A stretch of DNA of 64,000 nucleotides from Leucobacter sp. 7(1) (lineage in GTDB: Bacteria > Actinomycetota > Actinomycetes > Actinomycetales > Microbacteriaceae): positions 62,001 through 126,000 of the forward strand of contig NZ_FUID01000066.1 in NCBI RefSeq assembly GCF_900163635.1, in the 5' to 3' direction. Below the pieces are notes generated by a model that was not told where the DNA came from, searched no databases, and saw nothing but the letters and a program-made list of their open reading frames with translations. The position numbers were made by a program, and so were the translations under genes. Within the stretch, counting starts at the first letter, position 1, and each line of letters begins with the position of its first letter. Of this stretch, positions 17,176 through 25,653 are shown piece after piece.

Positions 17176-18947
17176 GACCAGCAGCAGGGATCACATTCGG
17201 CGGACGCTACGAGCTCAGCTCGAGGATCGCCGTCGGGGGCATGGGCGAGGTATGGAACGCTACCGACAGCATTATCGGTCGCACCGTCGCCATCAAGATC
17301 CTCAAAGACGAGTACATGGGGGACCCCGGCTTCCTCGAGCGCTTCCGCGCCGAGGCCCGGCACGCCGCACTCGTCAACCACGAGGGCATCGCCAACGTCT
17401 TCGACTACGGCGAGGAACAGGGCTCCGCATACATCGTCATGGAGCTCGTTCCCGGCGAACCGCTTTCCGCGATCATCGAGCGAGAGGGGCGGCTCCCACC
17501 GAACCGTGTGCTCGGCATCGTCGCGCAGACCGCGACGTCGCTGCAGGCCGCTCACGACGCTGGTCTCGTGCACCGCGACATCAAGCCGGGCAACCTGCTG
17601 ATCACGCCTGAGGGGCGCGTCAAGATCACCGACTTCGGGATCGCCCGTATCGCCGACCAGGTTCCCCTCACCGCGACCGGTCAGGTCATGGGCACCGTGC
17701 AGTACCTCGCACCCGAGCAGGCCAGCGGCCACACGGCCACCTCGACGACCGACATCTACTCGCTCGGCGTTGTCGCCTACGAGTGCCTCGCGGGCCGGCG
17801 CCCGTTCACCGGCGAATCACAGGTCGCGATCGCGATGGCGCAGATCAACGACACCCCGCCGGATCTGCCGAGCGACATTCCGGAGCCCGTGCGCAACCTC
17901 GTCTACGCGTGCCTCGCGAAGGACGCTGCCGGGCGCCCGCAGACCGCAGCAAAGCTTGCGCAGGCCGCAACGGCACTGCACCGCGGCGACGTGCAGCTCG
18001 CGGCGAGCTATGTGCCGCAGGTACTGGGTCAGACTGAGCCTGCAACCACGGTCATGGCCGAGCAAACGGCGGGCATGGACGCCGCCACCACGGCGCTGCC
18101 CCGGACGACCGCACTGCCCGGGCAGGCCGCAAACACTGCGGTCCTCGGCGAAGACGGTCTTGACGGCGAAGTCGAAGAGACTCCGAAAAAGAAGAAGAGC
18201 GCCTGGACGTGGCCGCTGATCACGCTGCTCGCGCTACTTCTGCTTATCGGCGGCGGCACGGCATACGCCATACTGAGCGGAAACTCGGGCGATCCGAAGC
18301 CGACATCTTCCGCCCCCAAGCCGTCAAAGACCACGAAGCCGCCCACGACTACAACGCCGCCGCCCGTCACCACGGGCGTGGTGGACGACGGCCAGCTCGT
18401 TGGTATGAACATCGATGAGGCCGTCGGGTACCTGCAGGGCCTCGGCTTCTCGAACGTGAAGCCGCAGCCGGGCAACCAGGCCCCCGACGATCAGCTCAAC
18501 ATCGTCACCTCGGTCAACCCCACCGGTGACCGTGTGCCGTTCGACCAGCTCATTACCCTCACCTACAACGTGCCCTACGGGGAGGTGACTCAGCCCTCCG
18601 CGCCGACGGCCAGCCCCGCCAGCGTCAACTCCGGCGGCGTCTCCAACGTCAGCTGGGGCGTCGCGAGCTGCCCGACCGGACTCACGCTGCAGGCGTACAA
18701 CGTCACGATTGGCGGCGACGGAACCGGTCCGGGCTCCGTGCAGTCACCGAACGTGGCGGTTACCGCGAACGAGCTCGCCGCCGGCGCAAGCGACGGCACC
18801 ATTACGGTCAGCTACTCCGTGACGTGTGGCAACGGTTCCTCCGTGACGCGCACGTCGCCGGTGTCAGAGGCCACCACGATCACGGTGAAGGCGCCCGCGG
18901 CACCGAAGCCGGACCCGGAAAAGCCCGAGCAGGGGTCCGGCGACTAA
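17172..18947 (+). CDS. pknA: PknA-like serine/threonine kinase with PASTA and an extra C-terminal domain
   Basis: 591 residues, ATG 17172 (ATGA with pbpA). Kinase domain ~10-275: Gly loop RIAVGGMGEVW, VAIKIL, catalytic HRDIKPGN, DFG in KITDFGIA. A Pro/Thr linker and one membrane span (~345-368) lead outside to a single PASTA repeat (~410-475) and then a ~105-residue Ser/Thr/Val-rich, beta-sandwich-like module with two cysteines. Mycobacterial PknA has no such extracellular module. Phosphorylates division and cell-wall proteins. Confidence 0.88.
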   Translation: MRPAAGITFGGRYELSSRIAVGGMGEVWNATDSIIGRTVAIKILKDEYMGDPGFLERFRAEARHAALVNHEGIANVFDYGEEQGSAYIVMELVPGEPLSAIIEREGRLPPNRVLGIVAQTATSLQAAHDAGLVHRDIKPGNLLITPEGRVKITDFGIARIADQVPLTATGQVMGTVQYLAPEQASGHTATSTTDIYSLGVVAYECLAGRRPFTGESQVAIAMAQINDTPPDLPSDIPEPVRNLVYACLAKDAAGRPQTAAKLAQAATALHRGDVQLAASYVPQVLGQTEPATTVMAEQTAGMDAATTALPRTTALPGQAANTAVLGEDGLDGEVEETPKKKKSAWTWPLITLLALLLLIGGGTAYAILSGNSGDPKPTSSAPKPSKTTKPPTTTTPPPVTTGVVDDGQLVGMNIDEAVGYLQGLGFSNVKPQPGNQAPDDQLNIVTSVNPTGDRVPFDQLITLTYNVPYGEVTQPSAPTASPASVNSGGVSNVSWGVASCPTGLTLQAYNVTIGGDGTGPGSVQSPNVAVTANELAAGASDGTITVSYSVTCGNGSSVTRTSPVSEATTITVKAPAAPKPDPEKPEQGSGD

Positions 18948-19007
18948 TCCTCGCCGCCCGCCTACCGCCTGACCCCGCCCGATCCCGATAAACTTGGAGA
19001 CAGTCCC

Positions 19008-20723
19008 ATGAGCACGGAAGAGGTGACCATGCCCGATACGGCAGACAACGGCGAGCAGCGCATTCTCGCCGGGCGCTACGCCATCGGGGAGTTCGTCGGG
19101 CAGGGCGGCATGGCGACCGTCTACCGCGGCACCGATACGAAGCTTGGACGCCAGGTCGCCATCAAGGTGATGAAGGCTGATCTTGCGGGTGACGAGCAGT
19201 TCCGCTCACGGTTCCGGCAGGAGGCGCAGTCCGCCTCACGGATGGCGCATCCCACTGTGGTGCGCGTCTTCGATGCCGGCGACGACCTCATCCAGACCGC
19301 GGACGGTCCGAAGCGGCTCCCGTTCATCGTCATGGAGTACGTCGAGGGACGGAACCTGCGCGAGATCACCGCGGAGCGCAAACTCTCGTCGGCGGAGGCG
19401 TGCCGCATTGTCGACTCGGTGCTGACGGCGCTCGAGTACTCGCACCGTGCCGGAATCGTGCATCGCGACATCAAACCCGCGAACATCATGGTGACGCAGA
19501 GCGGCCAGGTCAAAGTCATGGACTTCGGCATCGCTCGTGCGGTGTCCGAGACCTCGTCGACGCTGCAGCAGACTACCGCGATCCTTGGCACCGCCGCCTA
19601 CTTCTCTCCGGAGCAGGCAAAGGGTGAGGCGATCGATGCTCGGACTGACCTGTACTCGACCGCGGTACTGCTGTTCGAGCTCCTCACCGGCGTGGTGCCG
19701 TTCCGCGGTGATAGCGCTGTGGCTGTTGCGTACCAGCACGTCAGCGAGCGCCCGAAGCCGCCGAGCGAACAGAACCCCGAGGTCTCCCCAGAACTCGACC
19801 GCGTCGTGCTCTATGGGCTTGCGAAGGACCGCGCCAAGCGGTTCCAGTCCGCCTCGGAGTTCCGTGAGGCCCTGCGCCTCGCCGCGAACGGCACGATGCC
19901 GAAGCTGGATCTGCAGCAGCAGGACACCGTGCTGTTCTCGGGTGGTGAAGAGGTGTCCGAGTCGGATCTCGCACTGCGCCAGCTCGCCGAGGGTGGCGGC
20001 GGATCGCGCACGCAGAGCCGGCCCCCCGTGATGTGGACGTGGGCGGCGATCCTCACCATCGGTGCCGTCATCATCGCCGTCGTGTTCTGGCTCGTCACGC
20101 TCGCTCCCAAGCAGTTCCTCCCGGATTCCTCCCGCGAGATCCCGGCGCTCGTGGATCTGGAGCGCGGCGAGGCAATCGAATTGCTGCGTTCGAAGGATCT
20201 TGTGGCACTGCCTGTCGAACAGACCAGTGACAAGACCGCCGCCGGCCACGTCATTTCTTCCGACCCCGAGACTGGCATTGTGCTGAGCCCGGGCGACGCG
20301 GTGACGATCTATATCTCGACGGGCCCCGAGTCCGCGAAGATCCCGGATTTCTCCCGGATGTCGCTCGACGACTACACGAAGGCGATCGAAGATCTGGGGC
20401 TCACGATTGGGGTGGTGACAACTGAGGACAACCCGCTCGAGGCGGAGGGCCGCGTGCTTGGTGTCTCGCCCGAGGTGGGATCTCAGCTCGAGTCAGGCAA
20501 GAGCGTGGACCTCACCGTGTCAAGCGGGCTTGTGCTCGTGCCGGATATCACCGGCCAACCGATGGACGTGGCGAGCTCTCTAATCGACGGGCTCGGGCTA
20601 AGCATCACGCAGACTCCGATCAACAGCTGCCCGGCGCAGGCCGGCTACCCGATCCTCGAGCAGTCCGTTGTCGGTCAGCAGGCGCAGGGATCGGCGCTCG
20701 AAATGAAGTACTGCACTGGCTAA
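19008..20723 (+). CDS. pknB: PknB-like serine/threonine kinase with three PASTA repeats
   Basis: 571 residues. ATG 19008 has GGAG upstream; ATG 19029 has a better site (GGAAGAGG), so the true start could be 7 codons later. Kinase domain ~20-290 with GQGGMATVYRG, VAIKVM, HRDIKPANI and VMDFGIA. One membrane span (~345-367) precedes three PASTA repeats (~375-571), which bind muropeptides or lipid II. Ends the fhaA operon, 60 bases after pknA. Confidence 0.92.
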   Translation: MSTEEVTMPDTADNGEQRILAGRYAIGEFVGQGGMATVYRGTDTKLGRQVAIKVMKADLAGDEQFRSRFRQEAQSASRMAHPTVVRVFDAGDDLIQTADGPKRLPFIVMEYVEGRNLREITAERKLSSAEACRIVDSVLTALEYSHRAGIVHRDIKPANIMVTQSGQVKVMDFGIARAVSETSSTLQQTTAILGTAAYFSPEQAKGEAIDARTDLYSTAVLLFELLTGVVPFRGDSAVAVAYQHVSERPKPPSEQNPEVSPELDRVVLYGLAKDRAKRFQSASEFREALRLAANGTMPKLDLQQQDTVLFSGGEEVSESDLALRQLAEGGGGSRTQSRPPVMWTWAAILTIGAVIIAVVFWLVTLAPKQFLPDSSREIPALVDLERGEAIELLRSKDLVALPVEQTSDKTAAGHVISSDPETGIVLSPGDAVTIYISTGPESAKIPDFSRMSLDDYTKAIEDLGLTIGVVTTEDNPLEAEGRVLGVSPEVGSQLESGKSVDLTVSSGLVLVPDITGQPMDVASSLIDGLGLSITQTPINSCPAQAGYPILEQSVVGQQAQGSALEMKYCTG

Positions 20724-20737
20724 ACACCCCGCTGAAT

Positions 20738-20777
20738 CGCGAAGGGCCGGACACCGTGTGGTGTCCGGCCCTTCGCG
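20738..20777. terminator. Bidirectional hairpin terminator between pknB and pabA
   Basis: An 18-bp perfect stem starting CGCGAAGGGCC and closing with GGCCCTTCGCG around a GTGT loop separates two convergent genes. There is no T-run, as is common in high-GC actinobacteria. Confidence 0.75.
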
Positions 20778-20794
20778 GTTCTGGCGTGCGGCCC

Positions 20795-21427
20795 TCAGCG
20801 CATGAGCGGGGTGAGCGAGCGCGCGATTTCGGCGGCGTTGGGCAGCCCTACGGTGCCGAGCCAGTTGCCGAGCTGCTGGTAGCCCCCCTCGGTGAGCACG
20901 GATTCCGGATGGTACTGCACGCCGTAGATCGGCAACTCTTGGTGGCGCAGCGCCATCACGATCCCGCCTGCAGTCTCCGCCGTCACCACGAGGGTCTCCG
21001 GAACCGTGTCACGGACCACAGCGAGCGAGTGGTATCGGGTGGCGTTGAACTCTTCGGGGACCCCCTGGAAGAAGGCGTCGCCCGCGTGCCGCACGCGCGA
21101 CACCTTGCCGTGCATCAGTTCCTCCGCGTGGGTCACCGTGGCGCCCAGGGCCTCAGCGATGGCCTGATGGCCGAGGCACACCCCGAGTACCGGAATACCG
21201 GTGCGCAGCGCGATCCCGACCATCGCAATCGACACCCCCGCGTCACTGGGAGTTCCCGGCCCGGGCGAGATCAGCACGCCATCGAACTCGGTGAGAAGCT
21301 GTTCGAGCTCACCGGCGGAGACCTCGTCGTTGCGGATCACTCGAGTCGTTGCCCCGAGCTGCTGCAAGTAGCCGTTCAGGGTGTAGACGAAACTGTCGTA
21401 GTTGTCGATAACGAGGATGCGGGTCAT
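20795..21427 (-). CDS. pabA: Glutamine amidotransferase of anthranilate/aminodeoxychorismate synthase (PabA/TrpG)
   Basis: 210 residues, start ATG 21427 (ATGA with the small membrane gene). Supplies ammonia from glutamine to a chorismate-using synthase for folate or tryptophan. Motifs: ILVIDNYDSFVYTL at the N-terminus, oxyanion loop SPGPGTPSDAG, nucleophile Cys in GVCLGHQAIAE near residue 80, and the His/Glu pair in VQYHPESVLT. No TrpE or PabB partner is nearby, so which pathway it serves is open. Confidence 0.88.
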   Translation of the reverse strand: MTRILVIDNYDSFVYTLNGYLQQLGATTRVIRNDEVSAGELEQLLTEFDGVLISPGPGTPSDAGVSIAMVGIALRTGIPVLGVCLGHQAIAEALGATVTHAEELMHGKVSRVRHAGDAFFQGVPEEFNATRYHSLAVVRDTVPETLVVTAETAGGIVMALRHQELPIYGVQYHPESVLTEGGYQQLGNWLGTVGLPNAAEIARSLTPLMR

Positions 21428-21582
21428 GTTCCCACCGTAACTTCCTGTGCGGGGAGCTGCAGCGCAACCCAGGGGTATACATATGTGATGAGCGCGTACA
21501 CGACAGCCGCTAGGGCAACGAGCAACACGAGGACCCGGAGCCACGCGGGGCCGGGGAAAAACCGCCAGAGGATCGAGAACAC
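21424..21582 (-). CDS. Small single-span membrane protein
   Basis: 52 residues, GTG 21582. It shares one base with the sortase stop (TAGTG) and its own stop overlaps the pabA start (ATGA), so it is tightly coupled on both sides. After a short aromatic N-terminus (FSILWRFFPGPAWL) comes one hydrophobic span (VLVLLVALAAVVYALITYV) and a short tail. I do not know its function. The tight coupling supports a real gene and a role near the sortase. Confidence 0.6.
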   Translation of the reverse strand: MFSILWRFFPGPAWLRVLVLLVALAAVVYALITYVYPWVALQLPAQEVTVGT

Positions 21583-22340
21583 TAGCTCGCAGCTCCCTTC
21601 AGTGCCGGATTCAGTTCGAGCAGCTCCGCGGGCGGGCCATCGGCGCGCGCTTGGAAGCCTTCGAACACGGAGTACGCGATTGCGCGTTCGTCACTGCCCG
21701 CCCACTTCGGGTGACAGGTCGTGAGGGTGAGGATCTGATCTACACCCGGCTGACCTTCCAGCCTGGGGAACGGGTTCAGCACGTCGGTCTCATCGGGGAG
21801 CACGTATTCGATCGACCGGAAGCGGTACGAATACCAACCGTCGGCGGTTTCCACGAACATCGGATCCCCGACGCGCAGATTCATCACCTCGCGGAAGGAG
21901 TTGATCAGGGGTCCGGACCTGTGGCCCGCAAGCGCGACGTTCCCGGGCTCGCCGGGAAGCTGGGTCATCTCGTAGTGCCCCACACCCATTTCATCGAGGT
22001 TGAGGACAGTCCACCAGTCGGTGGTCTCCCCGATTCGATTCGCGTAGGTGGTCCCGAAGGCTGGCGCGTGCAGCACAGCGAACGCCTCGGACGGCGCGGG
22101 CTTGGGGGGCACAGGGATGCCGTCCGTTTGCAGCGGCCGCGCCTCCGCATCCCACTTCGCAGAGTCGCTCGCGGAGAGCTCCGATTGCTTCGCGGTGACA
22201 GTCACGCCCGTGTGCCAGGGCTGCCACACAATGAAACCGAGCACCCCGAGTCCCGCGACGAGCAGCAGCTCGCCGATCACGGTCAATGGGCTCAGGCGCG
22301 CTCTGCGACGGCGACGGCGGCCGCCTCGAGTCTGGGACAT
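21582..22340 (-). CDS. Class E sortase
   Basis: 252 residues. Basic N-terminus (GGRRRRRRARLS), one membrane span (~20-40), then an extracellular sortase domain. The catalytic His is in NVALAGHRSG, the Cys in ILTLTTCHPKW, and the Arg in SDERAIAYSVF. Class E sortases attach LAxTG-type surface proteins to peptidoglycan in high-GC Gram-positives. No sortase substrate is encoded next to it. Divergent from crgA. Confidence 0.9.
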   Translation of the reverse strand: MSQTRGGRRRRRRARLSPLTVIGELLLVAGLGVLGFIVWQPWHTGVTVTAKQSELSASDSAKWDAEARPLQTDGIPVPPKPAPSEAFAVLHAPAFGTTYANRIGETTDWWTVLNLDEMGVGHYEMTQLPGEPGNVALAGHRSGPLINSFREVMNLRVGDPMFVETADGWYSYRFRSIEYVLPDETDVLNPFPRLEGQPGVDQILTLTTCHPKWAGSDERAIAYSVFEGFQARADGPPAELLELNPALKGAAS

Positions 22341-22397
22341 GCTGACATTCTAGATTGCGAGCCTGAGTCTCCCCGCGGTTCCGGCTAGAATCGAGCC

Positions 22398-22673
22398 ATG
22401 GCAGCAGCAGGGAAAAACGTAAGCAAGCGTCAGTCGGGCGAACTCGAGCGCGATCGGGCAGAACGTGCTGCCGCGCGCAAGGAGGCACCGAACCCAGTGT
22501 GGTTCAAGCCCGTCATGTTCGGGTTCATGCTCCTCGGCCTGATCTGGATCGTGCTGTACTACATCACGAGTGGCAGCATGCAGCTCCCCGTTCCGGCCCT
22601 CGGCCAGGCAAACATCTTCGTCGGCTTTGGTCTGGTGCTCGTGGGCTTCTTGATGACCCCCTGGTGGAAGTAA
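22398..22673 (+). CDS. crgA: Cell division protein CrgA
   Basis: 91 residues. Charged N-terminus, then two membrane spans (~38-56 and ~70-88) with the family signature NPVWFKPVMFG and the end GFLMTPWWK. CrgA bridges FtsZ, FtsQ, FtsI and Wag31 at the septum. Its position beside the kinase/PBP operon and sortase is conserved in actinobacteria. Start ATG 22398. Confidence 0.93.
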   Translation: MAAAGKNVSKRQSGELERDRAERAAARKEAPNPVWFKPVMFGFMLLGLIWIVLYYITSGSMQLPVPALGQANIFVGFGLVLVGFLMTPWWK

Positions 22674-22788
22674 CCGCAGCCGCGGCGTTTTCCACATGGA
22701 ATCACACCGGTGTAATTCCTCCCCAGGCTGGGGACAAGGCTGTGGATAACTTTCCCTCACGCTCGATCACGGGACCTGGTTCCCAGTG

Positions 22789-22832
22789 AGTACACGAATG
22801 CCCCCTCCAAGCGGAGGGGGCATTCGTGTACT
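22789..22832. terminator. Bidirectional hairpin terminator between crgA and the rhomboid gene
   Basis: A 20-bp perfect stem with arms starting AGTACACGAATGCC and closing GGCATTCGTGTACT, loop AAGC, between convergent genes. Confidence 0.78.
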
Positions 22833-22841
22833 TCAGCAGAA

Positions 22842-23783
22842 CTAGAAGATCGCGGGCATCACGACAAGGTAGCCGCAGGCGAGCGCCGCAAGCACCACCC
22901 CGATACCCACGAGGGCCACGATCCGCGCGGTGCGGCGGCGCGGACCGCGGGTTGCGAGCAAGACGCCCATTGTGGCGGCACCGACGAGCATGCCGCCGAG
23001 ATGCGCCTGCCAGGAAATATTCGCCCCGGGCAAGAAGCCGATACCCACATTGATCGCGAGCAGTACCGCCAAGGAGGTCACGTTGACCCGTGCGGCGCGG
23101 AACGCGACGAGGGTTGCTGCCAGCACGCCGAAAATCGCACCCGACGCCCCCACAGTGGGGACGTTGATCGTCTCCGGCGAAACGTACGCCCAGTACATGA
23201 CCCCGAGGGAGCCGCCGACACCCGCGAACAGGTACAGCGCAAGGTAAGCCACGCGTCCGATCATCTGCTCCAGGTTGCGCCCAAAGAGCCACAGCGCATA
23301 CATGTTGAACAGGATGTGGAAGATGAACCCGGTGGAGTGGGTAAACATCGCCGTGAACAACCGCCACGGCTCGAAACCCAGATCGGCGGGCAGCACGTCG
23401 GCGGGCAACGAATACAGCGGGGCGTACCACAGGGTGCGCGTGACTTCGTTGGCGCCAAAGTAGGAGCTGATCAGCTGCAGAACAAACACGACCGCACAGG
23501 CGATCATGATGCCGTAGGTCACCGGGGTATCCGAGGCTGCGATCCGGCGCCCGGTCACTCGTGAGGCACGCGCCGCCCGCTTCGCTGTACTCGGCTGCGT
23601 CTGCTTGGTGCACTCTGGGCACAGCACGCCCACGGCCGACACCACCTGGCACTCCGGGCAGATGGTGCGGCCGCAACGCTGACACAGCGTGAAGCTGTGC
23701 ACGCGCGGGTGGCGATAGCAGACGTCATTCGGTCCGTATTCGACGCGCTCGCCGAACGCGGGCCCCGATCCGCTCGCCACCAT
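22842..23783 (-). CDS. Rhomboid-family intramembrane serine protease
   Basis: 313 residues. The N-terminus is a zinc-ribbon/B-box-like segment with CxxC pairs (CQRCGRTICPEC, LCPECTKQ). Six or seven membrane spans follow. The catalytic serine is in GASGAIFGVLA and the catalytic His in SWQAHLGGMLVG; the HN motif is HILFNMYALW. Such enzymes cut transmembrane proteins inside the bilayer; the substrate is not apparent. It lies just after the cyclophilin gene, same strand. Confidence 0.9.
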   Translation of the reverse strand: MVASGSGPAFGERVEYGPNDVCYRHPRVHSFTLCQRCGRTICPECQVVSAVGVLCPECTKQTQPSTAKRAARASRVTGRRIAASDTPVTYGIMIACAVVFVLQLISSYFGANEVTRTLWYAPLYSLPADVLPADLGFEPWRLFTAMFTHSTGFIFHILFNMYALWLFGRNLEQMIGRVAYLALYLFAGVGGSLGVMYWAYVSPETINVPTVGASGAIFGVLAATLVAFRAARVNVTSLAVLLAINVGIGFLPGANISWQAHLGGMLVGAATMGVLLATRGPRRRTARIVALVGIGVVLAALACGYLVVMPAIF

Positions 23784-23788
23784 GCTGC

Positions 23789-24298
23789 TTAGGCCTCGAC
23801 GATGTCGACGCCGGTCATCACGACGTCCTCAACGGGGCGATCCATCGCGCCGGTCTGCACGGCCGAGATCGCGTCAACAACAGCCTTCGACGCATCGTCA
23901 GCGACCTCGCCGAAGATCGTGTGCTTGCCGTTGAGCCAGTCCGGAGCAATCGTGGTGATGAAGAACTGCGAACCGTTGGTGCCCGCGAGACGCCCGGTCA
24001 TGTCGGGACGCTTACCCGCGTTCGCCATGGCCAGCTGGTACGGCTGGGTGAAGCCGAGCTCCGGGTGGATCTCGTCATCAAAGTTGTAGCCGGGGCCGCC
24101 GGTGCCCGTGCCCGTGGGGTCGCCACCCTGGATCATGAAGTTCGGGATAATGCGGTGGAAGATCACGCCGTCGTAGAAGCCCTTCTGGGACAGCTCAACG
24201 AAGTTCTTCACAGTCTTCGGGGCGTGATCCCCGAACAGGTTGATGACGATATCGCCGTGGTTGGTGTGGATAGTTGCTACCGAGGTGTGAGTGGTCAT
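23789..24298 (-). CDS. ppiA: Cyclophilin-type peptidyl-prolyl isomerase
   Basis: 169 residues, start ATG 24298; the frame is open upstream but family proteins begin near here. It speeds cis-trans proline isomerisation during folding. Cyclophilin core features: [20 protein letters not shown] with the catalytic Arg, [17 protein letters not shown], and GSQFFITT. No signal peptide, so cytoplasmic. Confidence 0.93.
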   Translation of the reverse strand: MTTHTSVATIHTNHGDIVINLFGDHAPKTVKNFVELSQKGFYDGVIFHRIIPNFMIQGGDPTGTGTGGPGYNFDDEIHPELGFTQPYQLAMANAGKRPDMTGRLAGTNGSQFFITTIAPDWLNGKHTIFGEVADDASKAVVDAISAVQTGAMDRPVEDVVMTGVDIVEA

Positions 24299-24483
24299 GG
24301 GTCCTAGTCTAGGCGGGGCCCTCAGAGACCCCTGAGCACTCGCCGTGCGGATTCTCAGCGTCTTCACCGGACCATTTTCCCAGGCAGAGTGTGGCGAGTC
24401 TCCAAAATCCCAGGTCTCTCGGTGTAGCGTGGGAGGGAGCAGAGCACTCACGCTCACCGCCTCGCCAAGCTAGGAGGACCGTA

Positions 24484-24990
24484 ATGAATCTCTCACGCAA
24501 GCGCCGCCGCGAACTGCGCAGCCTACGGGGCAATGCGCAGGAGCTGCTCGATCAGCAGCGCGTCGTACTCAGCCAGGCCGGCGATGTACTCAGCCAGGCC
24601 GGCCATCAGGCCAAGCTCCTGAGCGACGAGCACCTCGCGCCTCGCGTCGAAGAAACTCTCGACGCTGTGCGTCCCACGGTTGATCGAGGCGTCGCCTCGG
24701 CACGGCGCGCAGCAGACAGCGTGCGTCGTGTCACCACCCCGTTCGTAGCGAATGCCCTCGCACGGACAATCCGCACACTTGATGAGCTCGACAACGACGA
24801 CGCCGCCGCGAAGGTGCGGGGCTTCGGTGAGCGCGCGGGGTACCTCGCGCCGATCAAGACCAAGAAAAAGGGCCGCGTCGGCGGTTTCATCGCGCTCGGC
24901 CTCGGTGTCGCGGCTGCAGCTGGCGTGGGATACGCCCTGTGGCAGGCATTCCGCACCGATGACGAGCTGTGGGTCGCCCCCGAGCACTAG
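24484..24990 (+). CDS. Hypothetical protein with C-terminal membrane anchor
   Basis: 168 residues. AGGAGG ten bases before ATG 24484 decides the start. A basic, helical N-terminus includes a 7-residue tandem repeat (VLSQAGD/VLSQAGH). The middle is helical and charged (RPTVDRGVASARRAADSVRR), resembling apolipoprotein- or YtxH-like segments. A single C-terminal span (~138-158) carries a short acidic end. Conserved-looking in Microbacteriaceae, function unknown; perhaps an envelope-stress membrane protein. Confidence 0.7.
   Translation: MNLSRKRRRELRSLRGNAQELLDQQRVVLSQAGDVLSQAGHQAKLLSDEHLAPRVEETLDAVRPTVDRGVASARRAADSVRRVTTPFVANALARTIRTLDELDNDDAAAKVRGFGERAGYLAPIKTKKKGRVGGFIALGLGVAAAAGVGYALWQAFRTDDELWVAPEH
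24564..24603 (+). repeat. Two 18-base direct repeats in coding sequence
   Basis: GTACTCAGCCAGGCCGGC occurs at 24565-24582 and 24586-24603, period 21 bases, giving the VLSQAG peptide twice in frame. Confidence 0.85.
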
Positions 24991-25023
24991 CTCCCCGCGC
25001 TGCCCCGCTACCGGGCAGCCAAT

Positions 25024-25058
25024 CGAAGCCGCTGATCCCCCTGGGGTCGGCGGCTTCG
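25024..25058. terminator. Hairpin terminator between convergent genes
   Basis: CGAAGCCG (25024-25031) pairs with CGGCTTCG (25051-25058), with a further ATCCCC/GGGGT pairing inside. A second small hairpin, GCTGCCC/GGGCAGC, precedes it. Confidence 0.65.
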
Positions 25059-25643
25059 CTATTCGGTGGAGTCTTGGGTGGGCTTTGCTCGCTGGCCGCC
25101 GGACTTCCCGCCCTTTGCGGCGGGCTTGCTCTGCTTCGCCGCGGTCTTCCCACCGCGCTGCGACGGCTTACCGCCCTTGCCCGCGTTCTTGCCCTGGCCT
25201 TTGCCGCCCCGCGCTGGGGCACGACGGGAGATTCCCGCCATCCGTAGCCCTGTTTGCACGAGCGAGAGCGTCCGCAGTGAACCGAGATCCTTGATCGGGA
25301 CCCAGCGCGCCTCGTCGGAGGAGCCATCGACCTCGTTCTGCAGCGGACCGTCCTTGACCGAGGCCCGATAGACGATCCGGATCGTGTGCAGCTCCGGATC
25401 GCTGCCAGCCGGGACTTCTTCACGGACCATCACGCGGGAGTCAACTCCGAGGAGCTTCCCGACGCGGGCCTCCAACCCGGTCTCCTCCATCACTTCCCGA
25501 ACGACCGCAACGCGCGGGTCCTCACCGTCCTCAAGACCACCGCCCGGCAGGGTCCACCCGTGCAGGTGACCGCGGCGCCAGTGCGTGAGCAGGATCTTGC
25601 CGCGGCGCTCTACCACCGCGTAGGCGGCCACTCGAAGATCCAT
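25059..25643 (-). CDS. NUDIX hydrolase with a lysine-rich tail
   Basis: 194 residues. The NUDIX box is complete: G in GGLEDGED, then REVMEETGL near residues 35-57. It cleaves nucleoside diphosphates linked to another moiety, but the substrate cannot be read from sequence. From ~140 the protein turns into a Gly/Lys/Ala-rich basic tail (KGQGKNAGKGGKPSQRGG), probably disordered and able to bind nucleic acid. Sits directly after the alpha/beta hydrolase gene on the same strand. Confidence 0.88.
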   Translation of the reverse strand: MDLRVAAYAVVERRGKILLTHWRRGHLHGWTLPGGGLEDGEDPRVAVVREVMEETGLEARVGKLLGVDSRVMVREEVPAGSDPELHTIRIVYRASVKDGPLQNEVDGSSDEARWVPIKDLGSLRTLSLVQTGLRMAGISRRAPARGGKGQGKNAGKGGKPSQRGGKTAAKQSKPAAKGGKSGGQRAKPTQDSTE

Positions 25644-25653
25644 GTCCCCGAGC

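Noticed and set aside
22735-22752. TGTGGATAAC next to crgA as a DnaA box cluster
   Set aside because: A single box far from the origin with no companions; DnaA-box-like 9-mers occur by chance.
22702-23685. Alternative frame overlapping the rhomboid gene
   Set aside because: No recognisable motifs; the rhomboid frame has complete catalytic motifs.
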